Position numbers and translations under genes: made by a program. Shown in pieces: positions 29,092 to 39,240 of a DNA stretch of 64,000 nucleotides (within the stretch, counting starts at the first letter, position 1; each line of letters starts with the position of its first letter). This stretch comes from Chloroflexota bacterium (lineage in GTDB: Bacteria > Chloroflexota > Dehalococcoidia > Lucifugimonadales > UBA3495). The stretch spans positions 29,937-93,936 of the forward strand of contig VXOG01000028.1 of the NCBI GenBank assembly GCA_009840165.1, in the 5' to 3' direction. The notes beneath the pieces are model-generated. The model was not told the DNA's origin. It was given only the letters and a program-made list of their open reading frames with translations, and did not search any database.

Positions 29092-30885
29092 ATGAGCCAG
29101 CAGCCTATGGATGACAGGCCGAGAGACTGGCGCCGGCGCCGGGGCAGGGATCGCCAAGCCGCCGTAGGAAACGAGGCAAGCCTCGCCGCCGAAACGGATG
29201 CTCTGGAAGAACAGTCGCGGACGCTTTTCTCTTTCCTGGAGCCGGCGTTCGACTTTATCGGGATCTTCTACGTTCCCATCCTGATCGCGGGCGTGGTGGG
29301 CCTGATAGCAGGGGCGGCGCTATTAGCCTTCGTCGGTTCGCTGAAACTTTACGGCGGAATCGTGCTTGGCATCGGCGGCGTGCTGGTGCTGTTGGTGGCG
29401 CTTTCATACTTCAGCCAGGTAATCGCCGCTTTCTTCAGCCGCACTGGTCGGTACGGAGTCAACACAGTTGTGATGACGGCGGCTTTCATCGGTCTGGTAG
29501 TGCTGGCGAACTACGTCGCCTTCGAGAACCATTTCCGAGCCGACACCACCGCCACCAACCAGTTCTCGCTGGCCAACCGGACCAAAGACCTGCTGGACAA
29601 CCTGGACCGGCCCATCAACGTCATCGCCTACTACCCCGATGAAATCCCCAATATCGATATGCTGACCCGGCGCGGCAAAGTGGACACCATGCTCAGCGAG
29701 TTCAGCAACCGTAGCGGTAATTTCTCCTACCAGTTCATCGACCCCCAAAAAGAGGCCGACCTGGCGCGCAGCCAGGGCATCACTTCATACGAGACTCTCT
29801 CGGTCTCCGCGGTGGGAACCGACATCATCGACCTGGTTCAGCCCACCGACGGGGCGTTCAGTCGCCTGGAACAAGACCTGTACACAGCGTTGCTGGTTGC
29901 CACAGAAACGGAACAGAAGAAAGTATATTTCCTAGCCGGCCACGGAGAACGGGACATCAATCGTGCGGAAGACGACGGTTACCAACAGATCCGGGATGGC
30001 CTGGAAGTTGACAACTATGCGGTGAAAACGCTGCTTTGGTCCACGCAAGATGAGGACGTAAGAATTCCCGATGATGCTGCGTTGCTGGTAATAGCCGGAC
30101 CCACCGGCGAACTGCCTCCCGCTCACGCCGACGCGCTGAACTTCTACATGGCTGGCAAGCAACCGGATGGCACGCCACGTCGGGAAGGGGCGAGGTTGAT
30201 CTTTTTGGCCGAACCGGATACGCACGACTCCTTCAGGGCATTTCTGGCGCTCTGGGGTGTGATAGTGACGGACAGCTACATCAGGGACCCTGAAGGCTCG
30301 CAGCCCAACGCTCCACGCACGTTGCGGGTTGGCATCTACAATCCGCAGGCGCCTCCCGAAATCGTGGCGCCGAGGGGTCAGCAATTGCAGGTGTCATTCA
30401 TGCCGGGAGCGGCTGCTTTGGAACCGGTCATTGAGGAATCCGGCGCCCGCCTTCCCGTACCTATTGCTGCCACCACTTCGTCGGCTCGCCTGATTAGCGA
30501 TATTGAACGGACTGATCCCATCGACAGCGATCCGCTGGGAATCTACTTCCCCGCGCTGTACCTGGACATCGCTGGTCCCGTGGGAGCGGCAGCGCCCACC
30601 CAACGGCCTCCGGACAACGAGATCGCAGAAATGGCGGTGTTCGGGGATTCCGATTTCATCACCAACCGCAATGTCCAGCGTGGCTCCAGCGCTGCCCTCT
30701 TCCTCAACTCCGCCAACTATCTGATGGGCGACTTTTCACTGGTGTCGATCCGCGACCGTGAGTTCGTGTACCGGGAATGGAACCTGGACGCCAACGAGTT
30801 CAACTTCGTCCGGTTCTCCACCTGGCTGCTGTTGCCGGGTCTGATGGGCATAATGGCCGTGGTGGTCTGGTGGGTACGGCGTTAG
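29092..30885 (+). CDS. GldG-like ABC-associated membrane protein
   Basis: FSLANRTKDLLDNLDRPINVIAYYPDE; VYFLAGHGERDINR; C-terminal TM. Confidence 0.85.
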   Translation: MSQQPMDDRPRDWRRRRGRDRQAAVGNEASLAAETDALEEQSRTLFSFLEPAFDFIGIFYVPILIAGVVGLIAGAALLAFVGSLKLYGGIVLGIGGVLVLLVALSYFSQVIAAFFSRTGRYGVNTVVMTAAFIGLVVLANYVAFENHFRADTTATNQFSLANRTKDLLDNLDRPINVIAYYPDEIPNIDMLTRRGKVDTMLSEFSNRSGNFSYQFIDPQKEADLARSQGITSYETLSVSAVGTDIIDLVQPTDGAFSRLEQDLYTALLVATETEQKKVYFLAGHGERDINRAEDDGYQQIRDGLEVDNYAVKTLLWSTQDEDVRIPDDAALLVIAGPTGELPPAHADALNFYMAGKQPDGTPRREGARLIFLAEPDTHDSFRAFLALWGVIVTDSYIRDPEGSQPNAPRTLRVGIYNPQAPPEIVAPRGQQLQVSFMPGAAALEPVIEESGARLPVPIAATTSSARLISDIERTDPIDSDPLGIYFPALYLDIAGPVGAAAPTQRPPDNEIAEMAVFGDSDFITNRNVQRGSSAALFLNSANYLMGDFSLVSIRDREFVYREWNLDANEFNFVRFSTWLLLPGLMGIMAVVVWWVRR

Positions 30886-30904
30886 GCGGGGTTAACTCTC
30901 CCCT

Positions 30905-32041
30905 ATGAATATCCGACTTACCATTCTGCTGGTCTTCGTGCTGGTCATATTCGGCGCGTTGGCGCTGTACTTCAGGCCCTGGGATCAGCAAGATCCCAGG
31001 GATGAACCGCCCTGGGCCTGGCGTATCGATGATGACGCCATAGTTCATATCGAGGTCACGCACCGAGGTCAGGCCGGCGATCTGATCGAATGCTCGGATG
31101 ACCCTCCCATCCAGGTAACGGGGGAGGAACGTTTCATCGCCTATGAAAAAGACCTCGGACGCGGGAAATGGTTTATCGAAGACGGCAACGAGCGGACAGA
31201 GGTCTATCAGAATAAATGGGCAGGAACTCCGTTGCTGCTGAGCGGGCCAAAGGTAAACCGCGTGCTTGGAGAGACCATTGAAAACCCTGCCCAATACGGT
31301 CTGGAACCGCCACAGAGCACCATCAAGATTACAGAAGAAACCGGATTGTCCTACGAGTTCTGGTTGGGGAACGGCACGCCGGACCGGGACGACGAAGGGA
31401 GATCCAACTACAACTACATGCGCCTGGTCGGTGATTCGCAGCTGTTCACAGTCCCGGAGATTTGGGCAAGGGTGGTGAACTGCCTGGCAGTCAACCCCCC
31501 TTACGTCCCGCCGCCCCTGGAACTGGGTTACTTCTACGACGTCGATTTCCGTGACATCCAGGAGCTGGAAGTTACCCACCAGGACACAACGGTAACCTAC
31601 TCTCCCAACCCGCAGGAACGAACCTGGTACGCCACGGTTGACGGCGAATCGATGCCGGTGGTCCAGCCCGATTGGTGGCCCCTGCAACTCCAGTGGTATG
31701 CTCAACCGGGCAAACCCGGCGGACCGGATACCTTTGGCGGTTGGCACGTGGACGAAGATGGAGCGGATGATCCTGCTTATGGCCTGTCGCCGCCCGAAAC
31801 CACGGTTCGCGTCAAAACCGACGAAAAGAGCTTCGAGTTTTACATCGGCGGCGAGCACATCGAAGTCGATCGGGAGGGCAAGCCTATTCTCGATGACGCC
31901 GGCAACACGCAGGTATTGGTGCGCTACGCCGGCGTACCCGAGGATCCCATAGTTTATGTAATCAACGCCGTTCGCGCGGAGCGGACGATCTGCCTGGCGA
32001 CTCAACCGCCCGTCAGCAAACCCTACGACTGCCCGCGATAG
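30905..32041 (+). CDS. DUF4340-like protein of the Gld-like ABC operon
   Basis: 378 aa, N-terminal TM; EKDLGRGKWFIEDGNE and ETTVRVKTDEKSFEFYIG blocks; operonic position. Confidence 0.75.
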   Translation: MNIRLTILLVFVLVIFGALALYFRPWDQQDPRDEPPWAWRIDDDAIVHIEVTHRGQAGDLIECSDDPPIQVTGEERFIAYEKDLGRGKWFIEDGNERTEVYQNKWAGTPLLLSGPKVNRVLGETIENPAQYGLEPPQSTIKITEETGLSYEFWLGNGTPDRDDEGRSNYNYMRLVGDSQLFTVPEIWARVVNCLAVNPPYVPPPLELGYFYDVDFRDIQELEVTHQDTTVTYSPNPQERTWYATVDGESMPVVQPDWWPLQLQWYAQPGKPGGPDTFGGWHVDEDGADDPAYGLSPPETTVRVKTDEKSFEFYIGGEHIEVDREGKPILDDAGNTQVLVRYAGVPEDPIVYVINAVRAERTICLATQPPVSKPYDCPR

Positions 32042-32049
32042 GGACAGTC

Positions 32050-32088
32050 TTACCCTTACCCTAGCCCTCTCCCTTTATGGGAGAGGGA
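32050..32088. repeat. CCCTCTCCC...GGGAGAGGG dispersed repeat
   Basis: cttaccctagccctctccctttatgggagaggga. Confidence 0.7.
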
Positions 32089-32104
32089 ATTTTTGGAGGT
32101 TGTT

Positions 32105-33340
32105 GTGAACGCTGAAATCATCTCCATCGGGACCGAGTTGTTGATGGGCGAGCTTACTGACACCAACGCCAGTTGGATCGCCGGGCGTTTGCCCGCCCTG
32201 GGCATACGGCTTCAGCAGGTGAGCATCATTGACGACGACCTGCCCAAGCTCACCGAGGCGTTCCGCCGGGGCATGGAGCGTTCCGACATGATCTTCACCA
32301 CCGGCGGCCTGGGCCCGACCCAGGACGACCTGACGCGCGAAGCCGTGGCTGCCGCCCTGGAGGAAACTCCGACAGTTCAGGAGGAGGAACTGGAGAACCT
32401 GCGACAGTGGTTCCGCAACCGTGGTCAGGATATGCCGGCCCACAATGTTAAGCAGGCGTATCTGATTCCGTCGGCCCAGTTCATAACCAACCGCAACGGA
32501 ACGGCGCCGGGCTGGTGGGCGGAAAAGGACGGCAAGCACATCATCATCATGCCGGGCCCGCCGGGCGAAAACCGGGCCATGTGGCAGGATGAAATCGACG
32601 CCAAGTTGAAAACGCTGATTGACACCGAGGTCACCATCACTCGGAACATCAAAACGTTGGGGTTGGGCGAGGCTTCAGTTGACGAGATAATCTCCGAGTA
32701 TTTCGGCTTGGAAAACCCGTACCTGGGCATCTATTCCAAGGCCGACGGCATCCACCTCCGAATTATTGCCCGTGCCAATGATGAAAACTCCGCACGCCAT
32801 ATGATCGCGCCGGTGGAAACCGCGATTCACGAACGCCTGGGACAGTACATCTGGGGTTACGACGACGAGACGCCGGAACTCTCGGTGGGCGCGGCCCTCA
32901 CCGCCCGGGGGATGACGCTGGCCACCATGGAGTCGGTGAGTGGAGGATTCCTCGCCAACACCATCACTGAGGCCCCGGACAGCGACCGATGGTATCGCGG
33001 CGGCAATGTGGCTTATACGGCCGCCGCCATTATCGCGTCAGGCGTGCCTGCGGAGGTGCTGGACGGACACGGCGTCGTAAGCCAGCCGACGGCCAACGCG
33101 ATGGCGCTGGCGGCACAGCAGACCGCCGCGTCCGATTTTGGAATCGGCGTTACCGGCGTGCTGGGGCCGGAGGAGTTTGAGGGGCACCGGCCCGGCACCA
33201 TTCACATCGCCATCTGTCACGGCGAAAACGTGCATGAGTTTCCCCTGCGCACGCCGCCGCGCCGGCTGGTGATCAAGCGCCGCTCCTGCAACACGGCGCT
33301 GACCGAGCTGAGGAAGCTGATTACGGAGGTGGCGCCGTAG
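32105..33340 (+). CDS. cinA: CinA family competence/damage-inducible protein
   Basis: GTG start after GGAGG; EIISIGTELLMGELTDTNASWIAGRL; FTTGGLGPTQDDLTREAVA. Confidence 0.93.
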   Translation: MNAEIISIGTELLMGELTDTNASWIAGRLPALGIRLQQVSIIDDDLPKLTEAFRRGMERSDMIFTTGGLGPTQDDLTREAVAAALEETPTVQEEELENLRQWFRNRGQDMPAHNVKQAYLIPSAQFITNRNGTAPGWWAEKDGKHIIIMPGPPGENRAMWQDEIDAKLKTLIDTEVTITRNIKTLGLGEASVDEIISEYFGLENPYLGIYSKADGIHLRIIARANDENSARHMIAPVETAIHERLGQYIWGYDDETPELSVGAALTARGMTLATMESVSGGFLANTITEAPDSDRWYRGGNVAYTAAAIIASGVPAEVLDGHGVVSQPTANAMALAAQQTAASDFGIGVTGVLGPEEFEGHRPGTIHIAICHGENVHEFPLRTPPRRLVIKRRSCNTALTELRKLITEVAP

Positions 33341-33368
33341 CCGTCACGCTCCTATGCCGGTGAAACCT

Positions 33369-33428
33369 GGATTCCGGCTTTCGCCGGAATGACAATGCAA
33401 TAAATGGGGCGGGTTTCAAACCCGCCCC
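33369..33428. repeat. Two adjacent intergenic palindromes (GATTCCGGC..GCCGGAATGAC and GGGGCGGGTTTCAAACCCGCCCC)
   Basis: 33369-33393 and 33406-33428. Confidence 0.7.
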
Positions 33429-33454
33429 TACGACGTTGGACGTATCTACTTCTG

Positions 33455-36400
33455 CTACCGCACCATGGTGAGGGAGCGGTAGAGCATCGGCAATCGCTCC
33501 GGCAAGGCCCAGATGTCATCCAGCACCTCGTAGTTGAGGTCGCCGCACATGGTCTTGAGGTAGTCGTGTCCGGCTTTGTCAACGGTGAGGCAGAAGGGGG
33601 TGATCTCCTTGCGCTTGGCTTCCACCAAGGCCTGGTGCGTGTCGTGAACGGCGTATTCCTTCTCCACGCCTTCGCGGCTGTAACCCCGGTCCTGCGGCCG
33701 GCCGTCACTGATCAGGAACATGATCTTGGTGGCCGCGTCCTGGTTTTCCAGCTTGGTGATGGCATGGCGAATCGCCGAACCCATGCGGGTGGCGTGCAGG
33801 GGCGTCACTTTGTCAATGCGACGCTTGATCTTGTCGTTGAACTGCTCCTCGATGTCCTTGATGACGTAGAACTCAACGTTCTCTCGCCCGTAGCCCGAGA
33901 AGCCGTAAATGCCGTAGGTATCCCCGATGGATTCCAGGGCGTTGATGAGCAGGGCGCAGCTCTCCCTTTCCAGGTCGATGATGCGCTTGTAGTGGCGGCG
34001 CACCAGACCCTCCCGGCGCCGGCGCAGCCACACCATGTATTCCACCGGGTCGTCCGGCGCGTCCCGGTCATCCACCGAGTGGCGGCCTTCATCGATGGCT
34101 TCGGCTGTGGAGGCGGACATGTCCAGCAGGAACACCACGGCCACGTCGCGTTCCACGCGGTTGCGGCGCCAGTAGATCTTTTCGTCCGGCGGCACGTTCA
34201 TGCGCAGGTCGGCCCACGCTTCCAAAGCGGAGTTCAGGTCGATGTCCTCACCGTCGATGAGGCGGTACGTTTTGCGCCACGTCTCGGGCATGATGAGTTC
34301 AAACTGCCGCTTGATGTGCGCCAGCAGCGACGAGTAATTCCGCAACGAGTCGTTGTAGAAATTGACGTCGCCTTCGTCCAGGATTTTTTCCTTGACGATG
34401 CACCAGCGCGGCTTGTAGTCGTTGGCGCGGAAGTCCCATTCGTCGTACACGTAGGTCTTGGGTTCCAGTGCCTCCAACTCGCCGCCGGCGTCGTCATCGT
34501 GCAGTATTGGGCCGTAACCCCGGCCGGGGTCGTTGGACGGTGGCGGAACGCCGGCCTCCTTCATTATGTTCTGCGCGAACATCGCCATGCTCTGGTCAAC
34601 GTCGCCCTCCTGGGCATCCAGTTCCAGCTCGGCGCTGTCCTGTAGCAGTTGCTCCAACTCCTCCTGGGTCATGGGTTCAGCGTCGCCCATTTGGCTCTGG
34701 TCCATTTGCAGCTTGGTGAGCAACTGGACCATCTCGGGCTTGAAATCGCCGCGGTATTCAACCGGCTCTGGCGATTCATAGGGGTCACCCTCGCCCTGTT
34801 CGCCCTGTTGTTCGTCCATCTGCGCCTGGAGTTTATCAAGCAGCGCTTCGTACTCCTCTTCGGAGAACTCGCCCGGATCGTCCAGATCCTCGGGTTGGTA
34901 CTCGTCCTCTGGCTGCTGCTGGTTTTGCAGGCGGGAGATGATCTCATACGCACGGAGGGACGCTTCGGCGGTGTCCTCGATGGAGGAGCGAATAGTGCGC
35001 AGCCGGTGCATGATGCGGGCCAGCATGTACGCTTCTTCGCGATATTCCTGGGGCACCAGCAAACCCTCGAACCGGTCGAGGCTCATGTGTACCAGGAGCT
35101 CAATCAGCGCCTCTTGCAAAGGGAGTTCCTCAACCCTGGGCCTCTGTGCCAGCGCGTCCCGCTGCACGTCCAGCGCCGGCCTGCGAATGCCCGGGTAGTC
35201 GGTCTTGATGAGATAGTCCAGCCGGCAGTCTTCCAGCACGCTGAACAGGTCAAACGCCATGCGGCGGTCTTCAAACAGCGCCAGGAAACGGCCGATGTCG
35301 GTATAAACGCGCATTGTCCCGCCCGGTCCTTCATTCATTTCCGGGGACGATACGACGCTGGCGTCCTGCAACTGGAAATGCTCGGCCGCGGCCGTTTGGA
35401 TGGCTGCCATGCGCGCCTGCAGCGCCTCTTCCATCACGATCCGGCGGTCATCAAAGATATTGGCCGGCCGGTCGAAGGCAAACTCAAAGCTGCCGAATTC
35501 CAAGTGGGAAACCTGGTGGGTAGCCACCACTTTGAACCAGGCGAAGTTTTGCGACTTGTCGTTGTAATTGTCGATCATAGGCGGCAGGTACACCTTGGTG
35601 CCGTCAGTGGACGCGGTGTCCTGGTCCACCCAACCGATCTGGCGGCGCACCAGCTCCTCGGTGCTCATCACCTCGATGTTGGTGCCGGAGAGCGCGCGGG
35701 TGTAAAGCCGCATAATGCCCTTGACCCGCTCCAGGTCCAGGCTGGAGGACAGCGTTTCCAGCATGGCCTCCGAGGTGTTGGACTCGATCTTGAAGAACGC
35801 AATCCCGCTTTCAGGATTTTCGTTGAGCAGCTCTACGCCCTGCTGGTACCACTGGTCCAGCTGAGGTAGGGTGATGCGGTTCAACACCGGGTCCAGACTC
35901 TTGAGGAACGGCGGCACTGCATCGGGAGTGGTGGCCAGCAGCCCCTCGCACAGGTCCAGTATGTGCCCCTGGGAACCGGCGGAAACGTGGGACAACGCCT
36001 GCGCTCCGTCGTACAGGAACCGCGAGGTGTCCCGAAGCCCCATTTTGGCCAGCCTTTCACCCAGCCGCAGGAAACGCCCGGTCTGCCCCTCCTCTACGTG
36101 TTGCAACGCCCGGGGCGCCATTTCCAGGCACGCCTTGACCTCGCGCCAACTGGAATCCGTGAGCGCCCGGGACATGGAGAGGAATGCCTCTCTTTCCCGT
36201 CCCATGCCCGGAAGCACGTCCCGGCCCAGCACCAGGCACTCCGCAGCCACGTCATACGATTTGTACGACAACGCTTCGATCAGCGACGCAAAGACCTCGA
36301 CGTCCCAAAAGGGAAGGTTCCGCACCAGGTCGGGACTAACCTCAAAGAACCTGGCGGCCAGCGTGCTGGATTTCCACGTACCCTTGTACAAGGAGCGGCC

Positions 36401-36769
36401 CAGGCCGGCCCAGCGCGGGATGTACTGCGGTCGCAGGTTGGTTACGATGGTGGGACTGGCCTTGAAAAACGCGACGGCCAGCGTCGGGGAATCCTGGGAC
36501 AGATAGGTGCCGCAACGGGCCCACTGCATGAACGAAGCGAAAGCCAGCGAACGCGCCACCTCCGGACTAACCCGGTAATACTCTACCGCAGATTCCCAGG
36601 ACCGCACGGTTTGCGTCCCGATGGCAACCCCTTCCTTGGCCCACAGCGCCAATTCCTCTTCGCTGAAGGAGTCGCCCATTGCGTCGGCGACGGCTTCGTA
36701 AGCTTCCGTCACCGCCGGGGGTAGTTTGGACAGTTCGGCTAGAAGCTCGCCGGTTGCGGTATTAGTCAA
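33455..36769 (-). CDS. Large VWA-domain protein (NorD/CbbO-like)
   Basis: 1104 aa; C-terminal AVVFLLDMSASTAEAID MIDAS motif, KIMFLISDGRPQDRGY. Confidence 0.88.
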   Translation of the reverse strand: MTNTATGELLAELSKLPPAVTEAYEAVADAMGDSFSEEELALWAKEGVAIGTQTVRSWESAVEYYRVSPEVARSLAFASFMQWARCGTYLSQDSPTLAVAFFKASPTIVTNLRPQYIPRWAGLGRSLYKGTWKSSTLAARFFEVSPDLVRNLPFWDVEVFASLIEALSYKSYDVAAECLVLGRDVLPGMGREREAFLSMSRALTDSSWREVKACLEMAPRALQHVEEGQTGRFLRLGERLAKMGLRDTSRFLYDGAQALSHVSAGSQGHILDLCEGLLATTPDAVPPFLKSLDPVLNRITLPQLDQWYQQGVELLNENPESGIAFFKIESNTSEAMLETLSSSLDLERVKGIMRLYTRALSGTNIEVMSTEELVRRQIGWVDQDTASTDGTKVYLPPMIDNYNDKSQNFAWFKVVATHQVSHLEFGSFEFAFDRPANIFDDRRIVMEEALQARMAAIQTAAAEHFQLQDASVVSSPEMNEGPGGTMRVYTDIGRFLALFEDRRMAFDLFSVLEDCRLDYLIKTDYPGIRRPALDVQRDALAQRPRVEELPLQEALIELLVHMSLDRFEGLLVPQEYREEAYMLARIMHRLRTIRSSIEDTAEASLRAYEIISRLQNQQQPEDEYQPEDLDDPGEFSEEEYEALLDKLQAQMDEQQGEQGEGDPYESPEPVEYRGDFKPEMVQLLTKLQMDQSQMGDAEPMTQEELEQLLQDSAELELDAQEGDVDQSMAMFAQNIMKEAGVPPPSNDPGRGYGPILHDDDAGGELEALEPKTYVYDEWDFRANDYKPRWCIVKEKILDEGDVNFYNDSLRNYSSLLAHIKRQFELIMPETWRKTYRLIDGEDIDLNSALEAWADLRMNVPPDEKIYWRRNRVERDVAVVFLLDMSASTAEAIDEGRHSVDDRDAPDDPVEYMVWLRRRREGLVRRHYKRIIDLERESCALLINALESIGDTYGIYGFSGYGRENVEFYVIKDIEEQFNDKIKRRIDKVTPLHATRMGSAIRHAITKLENQDAATKIMFLISDGRPQDRGYSREGVEKEYAVHDTHQALVEAKRKEITPFCLTVDKAGHDYLKTMCGDLNYEVLDDIWALPERLPMLYRSLTMVR

Positions 36770-37358
36770 GGCTATTGGCCTCCTTTGTCAGCCCGTCCTC
36801 GACGACCTCGAGGAACTGGTCAAGGATTTTTGCGGTCGCGCCGTACACCAGATGCTCCTGGTAGCCGTAAGATCGCACCGCGATACGTTCACCGTCTTCA
36901 ATGCGCGAGTCCCAACGCCAACTGGCGGGGTCTCGCAGAATGTCCAGCGGGATCTCCACCACCTCGGCGATCTCATGAGAGCTGGGTCGAAACTCGTAGG
37001 GATACGGAATGGTTCCCACGAATACCTTCACGAGGAAATTCGACCGCGTCACATTGTCGTCCAGCCGTCCCAATATGGTTATGTCATCCCGCGCGATGCC
37101 CATCTCCTCGTAGGTTTCCCGTCGGGCGGTATCCTCAAAGTCAGCGTCCTCGGGATCCCTGGCTCCACCGGGGAAGGACATTTCACCTTTGTGGTATTCC
37201 ACAGTCATGGACCGCTTGTTCAGCAGAACGCAGTAATCATCGCCCTTTCGATACAACAATAGCATTACTGCCGCCGGCATCAATCCCTCCGGAGCGGCAG
37301 TAATCGCCTCGCGTCGCCTCAGTGCGTCGCGGATCAAGTCAAGGGTGTTTTCACCCAT
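36762..37358 (-). CDS. NUDIX hydrolase (CoA pyrophosphatase-like)
   Basis: GEMSFPGGARDPEDADFEDTARRETYEEMGI. Confidence 0.9.
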   Translation of the reverse strand: MGENTLDLIRDALRRREAITAAPEGLMPAAVMLLLYRKGDDYCVLLNKRSMTVEYHKGEMSFPGGARDPEDADFEDTARRETYEEMGIARDDITILGRLDDNVTRSNFLVKVFVGTIPYPYEFRPSSHEIAEVVEIPLDILRDPASWRWDSRIEDGERIAVRSYGYQEHLVYGATAKILDQFLEVVEDGLTKEANSLD

Positions 37359-37389
37359 GCAGCCTCCACTGCTATTGGGAGCGCCGGGG

Positions 37390-38301
37390 CTACTCGAAGA
37401 TGGAGTACACCACCTCTTCGATGCTGCGCTGCAACTCTTGCTCGTCGGTCAGTGTCCAGACGATGGCGACCTGACACGCTCGGCGTGCCGGAATGCCCTG
37501 CTGCATCAATCGGCCGGCGTAGATCAGCAGCCGCGTGCTGGCTCCTTCGGCGAGACCGTGTTCCCTGAGATTCCGGATCTTCTCGCCCAAGCGGGCCAGA
37601 GCGTGGGCCTGCTCGTCGTTGCAGCCGCTTTCCTTGGCCACGATCTCCGCTTCAACGTCCACCGGCGGGTAGTCGAACTCGATGGAAATAAACCGCTGCC
37701 GAGTGCTGTGCTTGAGGTCCTTCAGCGCGCTCTGATAGTGGGGGTTGTAGGAGATGCACAGCAGGAAGCGGTCATCGGCCTCAATGATGTTCCCCGTCTT
37801 TTCCACCGGCAGGATCCGGCGGTGGTCGGTCAGCGGGTGGATCAGCACCGTGGTGTCCTTGCGCGCCTCAACCACTTCGTCCAGGTACAGGATCGCCCCG
37901 GCTTTGACGGCGCGAGTCATGGGGCCGTCAATCCAGCGGGTGCCGTTGGCGTCCAGCAGGTATCGACCCACCAGGTCGCTGGCGGTCAAGTCTTCATGGC
38001 ATGCAATGGTTACCAGAGGAACCCGTACTTCCCCTTCATGCATTTCCTGGGCCGCCTCGTTCCTGATCGTGGTGATCGGCCGCCCGAGTTTCCAGGCCAT
38101 GTATTCGACGAACCGGGTCTTGCCGCAACCGGTTGGCCCCTTCAGCAAAACGGGAATGTGCTGCTCATAGGCAGCCTCGAACAGTTCCAGCTCGTCGCCT
38201 ACTGCTCGGTAGTAGGGCTCGCTACGAACCAGGAACTCCTCAATGGCAAATTCCTTGAAACTGGGTTCGTCTTCCATCAGTTCGATGTTCGCTTCAACCA
38301 T
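37390..38301 (-). CDS. MoxR/NorQ/CbbQ family AAA+ ATPase
   Basis: [26 protein letters not shown] Walker [29 protein letters not shown]. Confidence 0.92.
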   Translation of the reverse strand: MVEANIELMEDEPSFKEFAIEEFLVRSEPYYRAVGDELELFEAAYEQHIPVLLKGPTGCGKTRFVEYMAWKLGRPITTIRNEAAQEMHEGEVRVPLVTIACHEDLTASDLVGRYLLDANGTRWIDGPMTRAVKAGAILYLDEVVEARKDTTVLIHPLTDHRRILPVEKTGNIIEADDRFLLCISYNPHYQSALKDLKHSTRQRFISIEFDYPPVDVEAEIVAKESGCNDEQAHALARLGEKIRNLREHGLAEGASTRLLIYAGRLMQQGIPARRACQVAIVWTLTDEQELQRSIEEVVYSIFE

Positions 38302-38911
38302 TGCTTTGATTTACCTGTCCTTTCACTCGGGCCTGCCACAGTTCGCGCACTCCGCGTTCCAGCGCGGCCAGGTCCGATGAATTATCGACCACCACGTCGG
38401 AGCGCCGGTTGCGTTCTTCGACAGACATCTGTGAGTTGATTCGTTTCCTTGCTTCTTCTTCGCTGAGCCCGTTGCGGGCGTGCAGACGTTCAACCACCCT
38501 TTCTATCGGGGCGGAGGTCGTCCAGACCTCATCTACCAGGGAATCCCAACCGGCTTCAAACAGCACGGCGGCTTCAACGACGGTTACTGTTTCACCGGCC
38601 GCCGCCAAGTTCGCTTTCCGTTCTTCCACCATGCGCGCCATCAGGGGGTGCATAATGCCGTTCAAACGGGCCAGTTCCGCCGGATCCGCAAATACGATGG
38701 ACCCCAGTTTTCGCCGGTCGATTTCGTCCTCGGGAGTCAGTATCTCCTTGCCAAACGCCGCCACAACTTGCTGCCACGCTTCGGAATTGGGGGTATAGGC
38801 TTCGTGCCCCAGTCGGTCTGCGTCGATAATCGACGCGCCTAACTGCCGCAACAGGTCCGCGACTGCGCTTTTGCCGCTCCCTATCCCTCCCGTTAGACCG
38901 ATGGTAAGCAT
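38294..38911 (-). CDS. coaE: Dephospho-CoA kinase
   Basis: [39 protein letters not shown]. Confidence 0.95.
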   Translation of the reverse strand: MLTIGLTGGIGSGKSAVADLLRQLGASIIDADRLGHEAYTPNSEAWQQVVAAFGKEILTPEDEIDRRKLGSIVFADPAELARLNGIMHPLMARMVEERKANLAAAGETVTVVEAAVLFEAGWDSLVDEVWTTSAPIERVVERLHARNGLSEEEARKRINSQMSVEERNRRSDVVVDNSSDLAALERGVRELWQARVKGQVNQSNG

Positions 38912-39088
38912 GACTACCCAAACGTTAAGACTGCCGGCGATTCTAGCAAGGCGCGCGGAATCGGTCAACCGACGCGACCCAACGTCCCCCATTCCGAGTT
39001 AGCGGGCAATCCTGGTGAAGGACCTCGGTGTTATGCGGTTGCTGGCCCCGAACGACCGCAAATTCGCCGAAAATAAGCTGTATGCAAC

Positions 39089-39124
39089 GTAATCTTGACA
39101 AATAATCTTACTGGTGTAGATTAC
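39089..39124 (+). promoter_or_regulatory. Promoter with overlapping inverted repeat upstream of the peptide ABC operon
   Basis: TTGACA (39095-39100) N16 TAGATT (39117-39122); GTAATCT/AGATTAC inverted arms at 39089 and 39118. Confidence 0.5.
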
Positions 39125-39240
39125 CAATCGTGAATACCATCAAGATTACGAAGGACGCAACGCTGCAACTACTCGCCGCGTAACGACATATTTCGTCCGA
39201 TATTCTCCCCGCTATACGCTTGTTCAGAAGGAGTGATGAC

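Noticed and set aside
33404-35869. Plus-strand ORFs of 413 and 406 aa
   Set aside because: Shadow frames of the VWA protein gene on the other strand.
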